64,000 nt of DNA, taken from Sideroxydans sp. Lineage in GTDB: Bacteria > Pseudomonadota > Gammaproteobacteria > Burkholderiales > Gallionellaceae. Below are positions 39,421 through 49,662 of this stretch, in pieces (within the stretch, counting starts at the first letter, position 1; each line of letters begins with the position of its first letter). The stretch is taken from contig JAQTUV010000001.1 in assembly GCA_028707175.1 (NCBI GenBank), positions 558,001-622,000 of the forward strand, read 5' to 3'. A program made the position numbers and the translations under genes. The notes under the pieces are model-generated. The model was not told the DNA's origin. It was given only the letters and a program-made list of their open reading frames with translations, and did no database searches.

Positions 39421-40505
39421 TGCTTCACACCTACATCTACAGCGGTACGCACGGTCAGTTAGAGCCTACTGAACGACGCAAGACTTTTTACGCGAATGTG
39501 GGGTCGCTCATTGCCTTGAGTACTCTGTTGGTGGTGACCCTATCCAATTTATTCACAGGATCGGAGGTTATGCGCCAAGTTGTCTATGTGCAAGCACCGT
39601 TCGCTGTTTTGTTTATGATGACCGCTTGGATGAATCATCGTGGTTGGAGAAATACGGCAAGATGGAATTTGATGTTGTCTTGTCATTTGGTGGTTCTCAT
39701 CCCAATCATCACGCCGCTCGGAAACAGTTTGCTATCGCAGATATATTTTTTGCTGATAGCAGTGATTTCGGTCACTTTTTTTCATGCGAAACAAAGATTG
39801 TCAATTTTGTTTTTGTTTAGTTTGAATATGGGGATGTTCTTATACGTTGAAGCAGGACACATCCCCGCTGTGGCTGAGATGGGCATGTTGGATATTGAGG
39901 ATGTTTATGCCTTGCGCTTTGGCAATGTGGTGACTGCGATTGCGGCCTATATGGCGTATGTCTGGATGATTGAAGTGGTCGCAGAACACAGCGAGCGCGA
40001 ATTAGAGTTACAGGCGGTAACGGATGCTTTGACGCAGCTACCCAATAGGCGATATTTTGATCTGGCATTTCAACAAGAGGTCGCGAAGGTGTCGCGCAAG
40101 GAGTCAGTCATGGTGTTAGCGATGCTGGATATTGATCACTTTAAAAATATCAATGACAGCTATGGGCACGATGTCGGTGATCAGGTTCTTCGGCATATCG
40201 CACTGTTACTTCGTACTTCTACTCGTGCAGGGAATGTCATCGCTCGTGTCGGAGGGGAGGAGTTTTCAGTGTTGTTTCCCGCCACTACGTTGATAGAGGC
40301 GCAGGAGGCTGCTGAACGTATCAGAGAGACGATAGAGAATGCGGCTTATCAATATCAAGGTGAGTCGTTGAAGTTGACAGTCAGTATTGGCCTTGCCGAG
40401 GTGGCAAAAAATCAACTCGCGCCCCAATCCTACAAGTTGGCAGATGAAGCCTTATACGCAGCGAAACATATGGGGCGGAATCGTGTAGTTGCTTTTGAGG
40501 CGTGA
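39417..40505 (+). CDS. Membrane diguanylate cyclase, second of a tandem pair
   Basis: 362 residues, built like its neighbour: about six membrane helices (25-185) and a GGDEF domain with MLDIDHFKNINDSYG and GGEEF at 279-283. It also has RAGN (270-273) in place of RxxD. Two ATG codons stand in tandem at 39417 and 39420. The pair probably arose by duplication; the GGDEF halves are closer to each other than the membrane halves. It meets the hemerythrin genes tail to tail. Confidence 0.92.
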   Translation: MMLHTYIYSGTHGQLEPTERRKTFYANVGSLIALSTLLVVTLSNLFTGSEVMRQVVYVQAPFAVLFMMTAWMNHRGWRNTARWNLMLSCHLVVLIPIITPLGNSLLSQIYFLLIAVISVTFFHAKQRLSILFLFSLNMGMFLYVEAGHIPAVAEMGMLDIEDVYALRFGNVVTAIAAYMAYVWMIEVVAEHSERELELQAVTDALTQLPNRRYFDLAFQQEVAKVSRKESVMVLAMLDIDHFKNINDSYGHDVGDQVLRHIALLLRTSTRAGNVIARVGGEEFSVLFPATTLIEAQEAAERIRETIENAAYQYQGESLKLTVSIGLAEVAKNQLAPQSYKLADEALYAAKHMGRNRVVAFEA

Positions 40506-40886
40506 TTATTGCGAATCTAAGTGTGCTGCAATATACCGATGTGTGATGAAGTCACGTGTGTTCACATGCTTGACAAACCAGTCAGCCAACTCGATTTCAA
40601 TGTATCCCAGCATCAGTTGTATTTCTCGTCTTTTCTGCCATTGTTCAATTCGGTAAGCAAGCTTTGTTAGGACACGGTCATGTTCCGCCTTGTGAGCATC
40701 GTGAGGTTTGAACCCAACCGCGAGCATGGCTTGCTCTTCTGCGGAAAATTGAACTTCGAGATGTTTGATGAGTTCGGATAGTTTTGTATCAATCTCATCG
40801 TGTGCAGCTTGTTGGTCAAATAGAGCCATCACCTCTTCACGTAGCGAGATAAATGGTGTGTGGTCGAATAACTTCAAAATATCCAT
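40506..40886 (-). CDS. Hemerythrin-like protein with one altered iron ligand
   Basis: 126 residues of the hemerythrin fold. Counting the diiron ligands by alignment with the neighbour gives His9, Gln46 (normally His), Glu50, His65, His69, His107 and Asp112. Gln at the second position is unusual and could weaken or alter the iron site. It starts only 1 bp past the intact paralogue, so the two are co-expressed. Iron or oxygen binding needs testing. Confidence 0.82.
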   Translation of the reverse strand: MDILKLFDHTPFISLREEVMALFDQQAAHDEIDTKLSELIKHLEVQFSAEEQAMLAVGFKPHDAHKAEHDRVLTKLAYRIEQWQKRREIQLMLGYIEIELADWFVKHVNTRDFITHRYIAAHLDSQ

Positions 40887-40887
40887 A

Positions 40888-41295
40888 TCAGCCCCCTAGT
40901 GGTGTTTGTTGTGCTGCGATGAAGCGCGCCGTCACAAAGTCCATGGTGCTGACATGGTTCACGAACCAGTCACCAACGTCTCCATCCAGCCATTCACGCA
41001 AGGCATTCTGATCGCCATCGCGCTTCCAGCGCATTGCTCGGTCAGTCATATCGGCTAGGACGGCATCATGCGCTCCTTTGTGAACTGGAAAGGGCGGGAA
41101 ATTCGTCTCGCACATCAAGCGTTCTTCCTCTGCAAAATGTTGACGGGTGTGCTGGAGTAACGTGGTGAGCAGATCATTGATGGTCTGTGCGGGTGTCTGT
41201 GAAGAGAGTTTGCTTAAAAGCTGGTCGCGTAGTGCAACAAACTCTGCATGGTCGTGATTCATAAAATCGAGCGTCACTTGGGGGTAGTTCAGCAT
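40888..41295 (-). CDS. Bacteriohemerythrin
   Basis: 135 residues with the full ligand set of a diiron oxygen-binding hemerythrin: His16 (NHDHAEF), His53 and Glu57 (RQHFAEEERLM), His72 and His76 (HKGAHD), His114 and Asp119 (HVSTMD). Such proteins bind O2 and act in oxygen delivery, sensing or storage in microaerobes. It is divergent from ribF and followed at once by the degenerate paralogue. Confidence 0.92.
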   Translation of the reverse strand: MLNYPQVTLDFMNHDHAEFVALRDQLLSKLSSQTPAQTINDLLTTLLQHTRQHFAEEERLMCETNFPPFPVHKGAHDAVLADMTDRAMRWKRDGDQNALREWLDGDVGDWFVNHVSTMDFVTARFIAAQQTPLGG

Positions 41296-41339
41296 GGTTT
41301 TTCCTTGGCTAGTGTCCGTCTGAATCGGGCTTCTTTCGG

Positions 41340-41345
41340 TATAAT
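41340..41345 (+). promoter_or_regulatory. Candidate -10 box for ribF
   Basis: A perfect TATAAT ends 9 nt before the ribF ATG. A transcript from it would have a leader of only about 3 nt, and no ribosome-binding sequence lies between. No convincing -35 box was found. Confidence 0.5.
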
Positions 41346-41354
41346 TCGCGCCCT

Positions 41355-42281
41355 ATGCAGATTCTACGCGGACTTATCTCACCCAACACTCACCCCGTTG
41401 CAGTCACTATCGGAAATTTCGATGGTGTGCATCGAGGGCATCAGGCTTTGCTTGAGGCGTTAAAAGAGGTTGCAAGGTCGCGCGATTTACAAACTGCGGT
41501 TGTTATTTTTGAGCCACATCCACGCGAGTTTTTTACGCCCCAACAAGCGCCTACGCGCCTGACTAGTTTGCGTGAAAAGTTAGAATTGTTCCGTGAGATT
41601 GGGGTGGGGCGTGTGCATGTTTGCCGTTTTAATGCGCGTTTCGCGCAGATGACGGCGGCTGATTTTATCAACGCACTTGATGAGAAGTTGCAGGCTAAAT
41701 TTGTATTGATCGGAGATGACTTTCGCTTCGGGAGTGGTCGCGCGGGTGATTTCTCGCTGATGGAAAAGATTGGCCAGCAGCAAGGTTTTGATGTGAGTGC
41801 AGTGCATAGCGTGTTGCATGAAGGCGTGCGCATCTCTAGTACGGCGATTCGACTTGCTTTAGCAGAGGGAAATCTCCGGCTGGCACGTGAGTATCTGGGG
41901 CGCCCTTACAGCATCAGTGGGCGCGTAGTGCATGGTGATGCGGTTGGTCGTAAATTGGGGTTCCCAACTGCGAACATTCAGTTGAAACACAACTTGCCAC
42001 CACTGAAAGGCATCTTTGTGGTGCAGGTTCACTCGGATGGTTTTGGCGTGTTGCAAGGTGTCGCCAGTTTGGGCGTGCGTCCAACCGTTAAGCAAGATGC
42101 CAAGCCTGTATTGGAAGTGCATTTGTTTGAGTTTGAGCAGCAGATTTATGGCAAGCATCTGCGGGTAGAGTTTTTAGAAAAATTACGAGACGAAGAGAAA
42201 TATCCCAATTTGGAAATGTTGACGCGACAGATCGCGTTGGATGTAGAAAACGCAAAGAAATGGTTTAGAGAACATGAGTGA
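41355..42281 (+). CDS. ribF: Bifunctional riboflavin kinase/FAD synthetase
   Basis: 308 residues. The N-terminal FAD synthetase half shows [14 protein letters not shown] (18-31) and ISSTAIR; the C-terminal flavokinase half shows [14 protein letters not shown] and [11 protein letters not shown]. It makes FMN and FAD in the cytoplasm. It overlaps ileS by 8 bp, part of the ribF-ileS-lspA-ispH cluster common in proteobacteria. Confidence 0.96.
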   Translation: MQILRGLISPNTHPVAVTIGNFDGVHRGHQALLEALKEVARSRDLQTAVVIFEPHPREFFTPQQAPTRLTSLREKLELFREIGVGRVHVCRFNARFAQMTAADFINALDEKLQAKFVLIGDDFRFGSGRAGDFSLMEKIGQQQGFDVSAVHSVLHEGVRISSTAIRLALAEGNLRLAREYLGRPYSISGRVVHGDAVGRKLGFPTANIQLKHNLPPLKGIFVVQVHSDGFGVLQGVASLGVRPTVKQDAKPVLEVHLFEFEQQIYGKHLRVEFLEKLRDEEKYPNLEMLTRQIALDVENAKKWFREHE

Positions 42282-45051
42282 CGATAAAAAGAAATACCCG
42301 CTGAATCTTCCCGATACTAAATTCCCCATGCGTGGCGACATGGCCAAACGTGAGCCACTCATGCTTGCGCAATGGCAAGCGCAGCAACGTTACCAACGCA
42401 TTCGCGCCGCCAGTCAAGGTCGTAATAAATTCATCCTGCATGACGGCCCACCGTATGCGAATGGCGATATTCATATTGGCCATGCGGTCAACAAAATCCT
42501 TAAGGACATCATCCTCAAGAGTAAAACCTTGAGCAATTTTGACGCGCCCTATGTGCCGGGGTGGGATTGTCACGGCCTGCCTATCGAATTGATGGTAGAG
42601 AAGAAACACGGCAAGGCAATTCCCGCTGCTGAGTTCCGCCAACTGTGTCGTGATTACGCAAAAGAGCAGGTGGAGCGTCAGAAAAAAGACTTCATCCGTC
42701 TGGGCGTATTGGGTGATTGGGACAATCCTTACCTGACCATGGATTTCAAGACTGAAGCCGACATCATCCGCGCACTCGGCACCATCTATGAGAATGGTTA
42801 TCTGTACCAAGGCTACAAGCCCGTGAACTGGTGTTTGGATTGCCAATCTGCTTTGGCTGAAGCCGAAGTGGAGCACGAAGACAAAACTTCCTTGGCCGTG
42901 GATGTGGCGTTTGAAGTGGTGGATAAGGCGGCACTCGGTAAAGCGTTTGGCGTAGCTCTAGACGCTCAAACCAAAGCCTCTGTTGTGATTTGGACGACGA
43001 CCCCGTGGACGTTGCCCGCCAACCAAGCCGTAAGCGTTCATCCTGATTTTGAATATGCGCTGGTGAAAACAGGAAAAGGTTATTTGGTGTTGGTGAGTGA
43101 GTTGCTGGAAAGCTGTTTGCAGCGCTACGAATTGACGGGTGATGTGGTGGCACGTTGCAAAGGTAAAGCCTTGGAATTGTTGGCGCTTCAGCATCCCTTT
43201 ATCGAACGCCAAGTGCCCGTTATCTGTGGCGAGCATGTCACGCTAGAAGCCGGTACAGGCATGGTGCACACAGCCCCTGCGCATGGTATGGACGACTATT
43301 TTGTTGGGCAGAAATATGACCTGCCGACGGATAGCCCTGTGGCAGACGACGGAAAATTCGTGGCTTCTGTGCCACTGGTGGGTGGCTTGTTTGTATGGAA
43401 AGCCAACGATGTGGTGGTCGCGGCTTTACAAGAAAGTGGACACCTGCTGTGCCTGAAAAAAATCCAACACAGCTACCCCCATTGCTGGCGTCATAAAACC
43501 CCCATTATCTTCCGCTCCACGCCGCAGTGGTTCATTGGCATGACACATGCAGAGAAGGGAACGAACCTGCGTTCGCTCGCTAACGCTGCCGTGGATGCCA
43601 CAGAATTCTTCCCTTCATGGGGGCGTGCCCGTCTTGAAGCTATGATCAAGAATCGTCCTGACTGGTGTGTGTCGCGCCAACGTAACTGGGGCGTGCCGAT
43701 GACTTTCTTTGTACATAAAGAGTCAGGCGAATTACATCCGAATACGCCGGCTTTGTTAGAGCAGGTTGCTAAGTTGGTGGAGCAATCTGGCATCGAAGCG
43801 TGGTTCAGTTTGGATGTGGCAACCTTGCTGGGGGCTGATGCAGAACACTACAAAAAAATCACCCACACCTTGGACGTGTGGTTCGATTCTGGCGTGACAC
43901 ATGCCTCAGTGTTGGCGCGTCGTGAAGAATTGCAATCGCCGGCGGATTTGTATTTGGAAGGTTCAGACCAACATCGCGGTTGGTTCCAATCCAGCCTGCT
44001 CACAGGCTGTGCTATCAACGAGCGTGCGCCTTTCAAAGCCTTGCTCACTCACGGTTTCGTGGTGGATGGCAAGGGACACAAGATGTCCAAATCGCAAGGT
44101 AATGTGGTCGCACCGCAAAAGATTTTTGACACCATGGGCGCGGACATTTTGCGTTTGTGGACGGCCTCCACTGACTATTCTGGCGAGTTGACTATCTCCG
44201 ATGAGATTCTGAAACGCGTGGTGGAAAGTTATCGCCGTATTCGTAACACGCTGCGTTTCTTGTTGGCGAACATCGCCGACTTTGATGCGCAACGGGATGC
44301 GATGCCTGTCGATCAATGGTTGGAAATTGACCGCTATGCGCTGGCGCTGACGCAGAAATTGCAAGACGAAGTGCGCGCTGATTACGAACGCTATGAATTT
44401 CACTTTGCCGTACAAAAGTTGTTGGCGTTCTGCTCCGAAGATTTGGGCAGCTTCTATCTCGACATTCTGAAAGACCGCCTCTACACAGCAGGTGAAAAAT
44501 CTGCTGCACGTCGTTCCGCACAAAATGCGCTGTATCACATCACCCAATCACTTTCGCGTTTGATGGCGCCTATCCTCAGCTTCACGGGTGAAGAGGTGTG
44601 GGCGACGTTGACGGGCAAGGATGATGTGAGTGTGTTTGAGCAGCTGTGGTATCAATTGCCAGCCACACAATTAGACGATGCGACTGTGAAGGCGTGGAAT
44701 GACATTCGCGAGCTGCGCAATCAAGTGAACAAGAAGTTGGAAGAGCAACGTTCGGCCAATGCCATTGGTTCTGCGCTACAAGCTGAAGTGGACGTGTATG
44801 CCTCTAAGGCGACGTTCGAGTTGCTTGCACGCTTGGGCGATGATTTGCGTTTGGTATTTATTACCTCACGTGCAAACGTCCATCTGCGTGAAGGTGAGTT
44901 GGAAATACAAGTGACTCCTAGCACTCACGAAAAATGCGACCGCTGCTGGCATTACCGTGCTGACGTGGGTAGCAATGTAGAGCATCCAACCTTGTGCGGA
45001 CGTTGCGTAAGTAATTTGTTCGGTGAGGGTGAGGCGCGCCACTATGCTTAA
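42274..45051 (+). CDS. ileS: Isoleucyl-tRNA synthetase
   Basis: 925 residues, class I synthetase. [12 protein letters not shown] is the HIGH motif (about 66-77), [10 protein letters not shown] the KMSKS loop (about 605), and the editing domain lies between ([12 protein letters not shown]). The C-terminal zinc site is CDRCWHYR...CGRC. Bacterial type 1 IleS by length and zinc tail. Coupled to ribF and lspA. Confidence 0.97.
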   Translation: MSDDKKKYPLNLPDTKFPMRGDMAKREPLMLAQWQAQQRYQRIRAASQGRNKFILHDGPPYANGDIHIGHAVNKILKDIILKSKTLSNFDAPYVPGWDCHGLPIELMVEKKHGKAIPAAEFRQLCRDYAKEQVERQKKDFIRLGVLGDWDNPYLTMDFKTEADIIRALGTIYENGYLYQGYKPVNWCLDCQSALAEAEVEHEDKTSLAVDVAFEVVDKAALGKAFGVALDAQTKASVVIWTTTPWTLPANQAVSVHPDFEYALVKTGKGYLVLVSELLESCLQRYELTGDVVARCKGKALELLALQHPFIERQVPVICGEHVTLEAGTGMVHTAPAHGMDDYFVGQKYDLPTDSPVADDGKFVASVPLVGGLFVWKANDVVVAALQESGHLLCLKKIQHSYPHCWRHKTPIIFRSTPQWFIGMTHAEKGTNLRSLANAAVDATEFFPSWGRARLEAMIKNRPDWCVSRQRNWGVPMTFFVHKESGELHPNTPALLEQVAKLVEQSGIEAWFSLDVATLLGADAEHYKKITHTLDVWFDSGVTHASVLARREELQSPADLYLEGSDQHRGWFQSSLLTGCAINERAPFKALLTHGFVVDGKGHKMSKSQGNVVAPQKIFDTMGADILRLWTASTDYSGELTISDEILKRVVESYRRIRNTLRFLLANIADFDAQRDAMPVDQWLEIDRYALALTQKLQDEVRADYERYEFHFAVQKLLAFCSEDLGSFYLDILKDRLYTAGEKSAARRSAQNALYHITQSLSRLMAPILSFTGEEVWATLTGKDDVSVFEQLWYQLPATQLDDATVKAWNDIRELRNQVNKKLEEQRSANAIGSALQAEVDVYASKATFELLARLGDDLRLVFITSRANVHLREGELEIQVTPSTHEKCDRCWHYRADVGSNVEHPTLCGRCVSNLFGEGEARHYA

Positions 45052-45520
45052 ACGTTGGCTGGGTATATCGCTCATTGTTATTGTGCTGGATCAATTGAGC
45101 AAGCTGGCGATCACCCAGCATTTTGTCTATGGCGAGACGCTGGCTGTCACTTCGTTTTTTAATCTTTCCTTGCAACATAATCCGGGTGCGGCTTTCAGCT
45201 TTTTGAGTGATGCAGGTGGGATGCAGCGATGGCTGTTCACGGTTATCGCACTTGTCGCATCTGCTTGGATGTTCTGGATGATTCGAAAACATCAAGCAGA
45301 GAAGGTGTTAAGTTTTGCGTTGGCGCTGATCATGGGCGGCGCCATCGGTAATGTGATCGATCGAGCTGCCTATGGTTACGTGATTGATTTTCTCGACTTC
45401 TATTGGGGCGGATACCATTTTGCGACGTTTAACTTGGCTGATTCTGCCATTACGTGTGGTGCAGCACTGTTGATTCTGGATGGATTTATAGGGAAAAAAG
45501 ATGGAACTGCTACTCGCTAA
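45044..45520 (+). CDS. lspA: Lipoprotein signal peptidase
   Basis: 158 residues from the ATG at 45044, which overlaps the ileS stop by 8 bp. Four transmembrane helices. Catalytic aspartates lie in [19 protein letters not shown] and NLADSAI. It cuts the signal peptide of prolipoproteins in the inner membrane. It overlaps ispH by 20 bp. Confidence 0.95.
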   Translation: MLKRWLGISLIVIVLDQLSKLAITQHFVYGETLAVTSFFNLSLQHNPGAAFSFLSDAGGMQRWLFTVIALVASAWMFWMIRKHQAEKVLSFALALIMGGAIGNVIDRAAYGYVIDFLDFYWGGYHFATFNLADSAITCGAALLILDGFIGKKDGTATR

Positions 45521-46424
45521 CCCTCGCGGATTTTGCGCAGGTGTCGATCGTGCGATCGAGATTGTTGAGCGCGCATTGGCTTTACATGGCGCGCCTATCT
45601 ATGTGCGCCATGAGGTTGTGCACAATAAATTTGTGGTTGAAGGGTTAAGAGCCAAAGGGGCGATATTCATTGATAAATTGGAGGATGTGCCAACGGGTAG
45701 CATCCTCATCTTTAGCGCACATGGTGTTCCGCAAGCCGTGCGTCGTGATGCTGAACAACGCAATCTAACCGTGTTTGATGCGACCTGTCCTTTGGTGACT
45801 AAAGTTCACATTGAGGTTTCTCGTATGCGTGAACAAGGCAAAGAGATCGTGATGATCGGCCACAAAGGCCATCCGGAAGTGGAAGGCACGATGGGGCAGA
45901 GCAATGGCGGTATGTATCTGGTCGAATCGCCAGCAGATGTGGAAACATTACAGGTTCAAGACGAACAGAATTTAGCCTATGTGACGCAGACAACTTTGTC
46001 TGTTGATGATGCTAGTAACATCATTGCCGCACTTAAGACACGATTCCCCTTCATCACAGGTCCCAAAAAAGACGACATTTGTTATGCCACACAGAATCGC
46101 CAAGATGCTGTGAAGGTGTTGTCACAACAGTGTGACTTGGTCATCGTCGTAGGTTCACCTAATAGCTCCAACTCTAATCGCTTGCGCGAAGTCGCTCAGA
46201 ATTTGAATGTGTCTGCCTATCTTGTCGATAATGCGAGCGAAGTAAAGGGCGAATGGTTGCAGGGGAAGCGTTGTGTTGGTATTAGTGCTGGGGCTTCTGC
46301 GCCAGAAATATTGGTCAAAGAAGTGATCGCTCGATTGCAGGAGTTGGGGGCAAAAAATACTCGCGAGCTTAGCGGCATTGAAGAAAATGTCGTTTTCCCT
46401 TTACCGAAATCGTTGCAACATTGA
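45501..46424 (+). CDS. ispH: 4-hydroxy-3-methylbut-2-enyl diphosphate reductase
   Basis: 307 residues, full length. Last step of the non-mevalonate pathway, giving IPP and DMAPP. Cluster cysteines lie in [16 protein letters not shown] (Cys12), [10 protein letters not shown] and the [10 protein letters not shown] region. Together with ispD and ispF at 10.8-12.0 kb it shows the organism uses the methylerythritol route. Confidence 0.96.
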   Translation: MELLLANPRGFCAGVDRAIEIVERALALHGAPIYVRHEVVHNKFVVEGLRAKGAIFIDKLEDVPTGSILIFSAHGVPQAVRRDAEQRNLTVFDATCPLVTKVHIEVSRMREQGKEIVMIGHKGHPEVEGTMGQSNGGMYLVESPADVETLQVQDEQNLAYVTQTTLSVDDASNIIAALKTRFPFITGPKKDDICYATQNRQDAVKVLSQQCDLVIVVGSPNSSNSNRLREVAQNLNVSAYLVDNASEVKGEWLQGKRCVGISAGASAPEILVKEVIARLQELGAKNTRELSGIEENVVFPLPKSLQH

Positions 46425-47470
46425 AATCCCAACTCGTGAAAAGAAAAACAATTGTTATCGGTGCAGGTGCACTAGGCTTGGCGACAGCCGAAGCCCTGCT
46501 GCGCCGAGGGGATGTGGTAACGATTTTAGAGCAGGGTGAGGTGGGGCGGGAATCTTCATGGGCTGGGGGAGGGATTCTAGCGCCACTGTGTCCGTGGGAT
46601 TATCCGACTGAAGTGACTCAACTGGCTTTGCGTGGCATGCAAATGTTTGCGGATTTTGCAGAGGCGTTACGCGTAGCCACTGGGATCGATCCGGAATATC
46701 AACGTAGCGGCATGTTGGTCTTACCTCCTTATGATGCAGAGCTTGCAGCCCAATGGTGCGAGACGCATGCGGTGCGAATTGAAAGACGCGGAGAAGCATT
46801 GTTCTTACCCGATGTTGCACAAGCAAGGAATCCTAGATTGCTTCAGGCGTTACGGGCGCAGGTGCAGTTGTTGGGTGGGCATATTGTTGAACACTGCAAA
46901 GTGAATGAGCTTGTTTCCGATGGGAAGTCTGTTTCAACACTACTTACTTCACAGGGTGATTTCACGGCTGATCGTTTTGTCTTAACAGCGGGGGCATGGA
47001 GCAAGCAGTTGTTGGGTGAACATGCCTTGCATGTGGATATCAAGCCGATACGCGGACAGATGTTATTGTTCAAATTTGATATGCCCCCCCTTCCGCACAT
47101 TGTTCTGCAAGAGGGTTTGTATCTCATTCCACGCAGAGATGGACACCTGTTAGTCGGCAGTACCTTAGAGGATGTCGGTTTTGACAAATCGACTACGGAA
47201 GCAGTGAGCGATAGTTTGTTGCAACGTGCCACCAATGTGCTTCCAAGCTTGAAAGGCATGCCCATCATCAAACATTGGGCTGGATTGCGTCCTGCTTCGC
47301 CGGGCAACATTCCCACTATCGGTCGTCATCCGAATTTGCAGAATCTATTCATCAATAGCGGTCACTTTCGCTACGGTGTCACCATGTCACCAGCCAGTGT
47401 TGACGTGCTGGTGAACGAGATGGATGGTAAGCCACAACCATTCGATGTATCGCCTTATCGTTGGTGTTAA
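46421..47470 (+). CDS. thiO: FAD-dependent glycine oxidase ThiO-like
   Basis: 349 residues from a TTG at 46421 that overlaps the ispH stop; a GTG at 46436 is an alternative. [20 protein letters not shown] is the FAD-binding loop, [15 protein letters not shown] and [17 protein letters not shown] belong to the DAO/ThiO fold. ThiO makes iminoglycine for the thiazole of thiamine. No other thi genes are adjacent, so a general amino-acid oxidase role remains possible. Confidence 0.82.
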   Translation: MKSQLVKRKTIVIGAGALGLATAEALLRRGDVVTILEQGEVGRESSWAGGGILAPLCPWDYPTEVTQLALRGMQMFADFAEALRVATGIDPEYQRSGMLVLPPYDAELAAQWCETHAVRIERRGEALFLPDVAQARNPRLLQALRAQVQLLGGHIVEHCKVNELVSDGKSVSTLLTSQGDFTADRFVLTAGAWSKQLLGEHALHVDIKPIRGQMLLFKFDMPPLPHIVLQEGLYLIPRRDGHLLVGSTLEDVGFDKSTTEAVSDSLLQRATNVLPSLKGMPIIKHWAGLRPASPGNIPTIGRHPNLQNLFINSGHFRYGVTMSPASVDVLVNEMDGKPQPFDVSPYRWC

Positions 47471-47484
47471 TGATGCGTTAAACG

Positions 47485-47514
47485 TTGCCCGAGTGATGCT
47501 TCGGAGCATATAAT
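47485..47514 (+). promoter_or_regulatory. Promoter of the tRNA-Thr gene
   Basis: TTGCCC at 47485-47490 and a perfect TATAAT at 47509-47514 are 18 bp apart; the tRNA starts 13 nt past the -10 box. Confidence 0.7.
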
Positions 47515-47526
47515 TGCAGGCGGAAC

Positions 47527-47602
47527 GCCGATGTAGCTCAGTTGGTAGAGCAACTCACTCGTAACGAGTAGGTCACCAGTTCGATTCCGGTCATCGGCAC
47601 CA
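47527..47602 (+). tRNA. tRNA-Thr (anticodon CGU)
   Basis: 76 nt with CCA encoded. Acceptor arms GCCGATG and CATCGGC pair fully; D arm GCTC...GAGC; anticodon loop CTCGTAA gives CGU; T arm ACCAG-TTCGATT-CCGGT. The pair below the anticodon loop is A-C, a small defect. Its last part (from 47580) is the integration site of the following element, so the 3' end now present was delivered by the element. Confidence 0.93.
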
Positions 47603-47603
47603 T
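47580..47603 (+). other. attL: left direct repeat of the integrated element
   Basis: 24 bp covering the T-loop to the CCA end of tRNA-Thr plus one base, repeated exactly at 56513-56536. This is the usual target of tyrosine integrases. Confidence 0.9.
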
Positions 47604-47609
47604 CACCCA

Positions 47610-47627
47610 AAAACGAGGTCTCGTTTT
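47610..47627 (+). terminator. Terminator-like inverted repeat past tRNA-Thr
   Basis: AAAACGAG and CTCGTTTT face each other around GT, ending in four T. The stem would open to a larger loop in RNA. It lies inside the element, so it would replace the original tRNA terminator. Confidence 0.5.
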
Positions 47628-47723
47628 CCTAGCAATTTCATAGCAAATGTTTGAATTATATGAATGTTCAAACAAATACCCCTAAATTTCACTTGAAATC
47701 ATTAGTAACTTTTCTGCATAGTT

Positions 47724-47770
47724 GTTGGTATTATTTGTTGGTATCGAATTTCTGAACTGTTGGTATCGAC
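47724..47770 (+). repeat. Integrase arm-type repeats, left end
   Basis: GTTGGTAT occurs at 47724, 47737 and 47759; the last two extend to GTTGGTATCGA. The third ends directly at the integrase ATG. The same word occurs twice near the right end. Arm-type sites for the integrase are the natural reading, and the overlap with the start codon suggests that the integrase limits its own expression. Confidence 0.65.
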
Positions 47771-48970
47771 ATGGAAACTAATAAATTAACACCCTCAAAG
47801 ATTTCTCGGTTCAAAGCCAAACCCAAACAATACAAAGTGTCGGACGGTGGCGGGCTTTACCTCCTAGTCAAACCCAACGGGAAGCAATATTGGCATTTGG
47901 CATATAGGAAAGAAGGCAAGCACCAGATAGCGAGCTTTGGAAAATACCCACAAGTAAGCATTGATGCTGCACGGGCTAAGAGAGACGAGTTCAAACAGAA
48001 GCTGACCTCTAAGGCTTCAGTGCGGTCTAAGCCCTTACGGGAGGTTTTTGATAGTTTCGTGAGTAAGCGAAAGGCTACGGCAACTGAAAAGACAAGGGCA
48101 GACACAATCGCTCGTTGTTCGCCAATCATTGAGGAATTGGGTGATAGAAATATTGCCGAAATCAGAGCCTTCGATGTGCTTCCCTTATTACATGAAATAG
48201 AGGGGCGGTCTATTGAAGTCGCTCATCGGGCTGGAGCTGATATATCGGCTTGTTTTGATTTTGCCGTTGCCTCTGGTTTTATGGAGTTCAATCCTTGCGC
48301 GAGGATTACCAAATCGCTTTCGACCTTCAGAACATCAAACCGTAAAGCCATCTTAACTAGGGAAGGTCTTTTAGAGTATTACGAGAAGATAATAGGAGCG
48401 GATTCTGGAGAGATCGTTAATCGATACTTAATCATATTGCCATTTATTTTTAGTCGCCCCGGAGAACTTCGCAAAGCCAAATGGACTGAATTGAGCAATC
48501 ATATTTGGTCGCACAAAATGCCAAAACTTAGGGGGCTACCAGAGGATTTACAGAATGTAATTGTCCCGCTCCATGCCTTCGTTGAATTTCAGTTTGAGTG
48601 TATGAGAAAGCACACGGGGCATTTGGATTACATTTTTGCGATGACTCCCAAACCCAAGCCATTTAGCGATGGCACGGCTATGAAAATAATTAGAGTAGCC
48701 GGGCTTCGCGAAAAAACGAGTTTGCACGGTTTCAGAGCCACAGCTAGGACACTGTTAGATGAAGAGTTTGATTATGCCCAACACTTGATTGAGCATCAGC
48801 TCGGCCATGTGGTCAAGGATTCAAATGGCAATGCTTACAACAGAACAAAACATATTAAGCAGCGGACTGAAATGATGAACGCATGGGGAGATTTTCTATT
48901 AGGTATTTTGAGAGAAGCCGGTAATAAAGAAGCTCTCGATTTCGTTTCGCCTCCCCGAGACAACGTTTAA
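47771..48970 (+). CDS. Tyrosine recombinase (P4-type integrase)
   Basis: 399 residues. An N-terminal DUF4102-like arm-binding domain (SDGGGLYLLVKPNGKQYWHLAYR), a core-binding domain (about 90-190) and the catalytic domain. Catalytic Arg229 (SRPGELRKA), His319 and Arg322 (LHGFRATA), His346 (QLGHV) and nucleophile Tyr356 (NAYNRTKH) are all present, so it should be active. It sits next to attL, facing inward, as usual for islands in tRNA genes. Confidence 0.94.
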   Translation: METNKLTPSKISRFKAKPKQYKVSDGGGLYLLVKPNGKQYWHLAYRKEGKHQIASFGKYPQVSIDAARAKRDEFKQKLTSKASVRSKPLREVFDSFVSKRKATATEKTRADTIARCSPIIEELGDRNIAEIRAFDVLPLLHEIEGRSIEVAHRAGADISACFDFAVASGFMEFNPCARITKSLSTFRTSNRKAILTREGLLEYYEKIIGADSGEIVNRYLIILPFIFSRPGELRKAKWTELSNHIWSHKMPKLRGLPEDLQNVIVPLHAFVEFQFECMRKHTGHLDYIFAMTPKPKPFSDGTAMKIIRVAGLREKTSLHGFRATARTLLDEEFDYAQHLIEHQLGHVVKDSNGNAYNRTKHIKQRTEMMNAWGDFLLGILREAGNKEALDFVSPPRDNV

Positions 48971-49123
48971 AAGTTTAGATCCATTTAGTTCAATAATCTG
49001 TGAGCGCCAACGAGCGCGAATGCAGTCGATTTTGGTTTTGTTTTTCGAAATGCCTACAGGGTGAGGGGTGGGGTGTCGGGGTAGGGGGCGACCGCGAATG
49101 AGGTGCCACCTACCTGACAGGGT

Positions 49124-49142
49124 GAAGGGGATTATCCCCTTC
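49124..49142. terminator. Perfect hairpin between convergent integrase and RHH genes
   Basis: GAAGGGGAT-T-ATCCCCTTC is fully palindromic and lies between the integrase end (48970) and the RHH gene end (49177), which converge. No T-run on either side, so termination strength is uncertain. Confidence 0.5.
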
Positions 49143-49176
49143 CCTGCCGGAGGCGGTCTTTGGATTATTTCTCTCC

Positions 49177-49494
49177 TTATCCGAAGAGTTTCTTAACGGC
49201 TTCGCTTGCGAATTCAGCCGACCTCTGGCCTCGTTCTTGGTCTGGTGGAATGGCTAATTGCAAGTTGATTACCGCTTTGGCAAGTGAGCCATAGATAAGT
49301 TTTAATTTCCCTTCAAGTCGAGCCTCCAGCTCGTCAAGGCGGTTCTGCTCCTGCTCTGATTTCTTGAGCGATTGAAGACCAAGCTTCACAAAGAATTCAG
49401 CAGCGGTCGTCGGCTTCATGCCTTGAGCGATTGCGAATTCCTCAACCTCTTTTTGTAGTTCTGGATTCAAGCGAACCCCATATTGTCTTTTCAT
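49177..49494 (-). CDS. Ribbon-helix-helix DNA-binding protein with coiled-coil tail
   Basis: 105 residues from the ATG at 49494, preceded by AATAAGGAGCAGAAAC; the frame is open to 49602 but without a ribosome site. MKRQYGVRLNPELQKEV looks like the beta strand and first helix of an RHH fold, and FAIAQGMKPTTAAEFFVKLGL the second helix. From about 60 it is a charged coiled coil (QEQNRLDELEARLEGKL). Likely a dimeric regulator, partition or replication-accessory protein of the element. Its 5' side holds four GTTAAC sites and the cytosine-free tract. Confidence 0.7.
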   Translation of the reverse strand: MKRQYGVRLNPELQKEVEEFAIAQGMKPTTAAEFFVKLGLQSLKKSEQEQNRLDELEARLEGKLKLIYGSLAKAVINLQLAIPPDQERGQRSAEFASEAVKKLFG

Positions 49495-49576
49495 GTTTCT
49501 GCTCCTTATTGAAAAGTTCTGGAAGTCGAAATTGACTGCCTTACCTATAAGGTGTTTCTCGCGAAGATTTATTTTG

Positions 49577-49662
49577 GTTAACTCGGTTAACAATTCAGAC
49601 ATAAAGAGAAATTCACCAGAATGGCGAATGTTGTTAACAGGTGGCCTCCCATATTGGTTAAC
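49577..49662 (-). promoter_or_regulatory. Four GTTAAC sites upstream of the RHH gene
   Basis: GTTAAC hexamers at 49577, 49586, 49633 and 49657; three are preceded by G or TG (GGTTAAC). The first two are 9 bp apart, near one helical turn. Such a cluster upstream of an RHH gene suggests operator sites for it, by position only. A further palindrome AAATCT-TTAG-AGATTT lies at 49677-49692 and CACTG-CA-CAGTG at 49698-49709. Confidence 0.45.

Noticed and set aside
47527-47602. tRNA-Thr disrupted by the island
   Set aside because: The 3' end is fully restored by the att repeat, and the cloverleaf is intact except for one A-C pair in the anticodon stem that is not in the repeated part.
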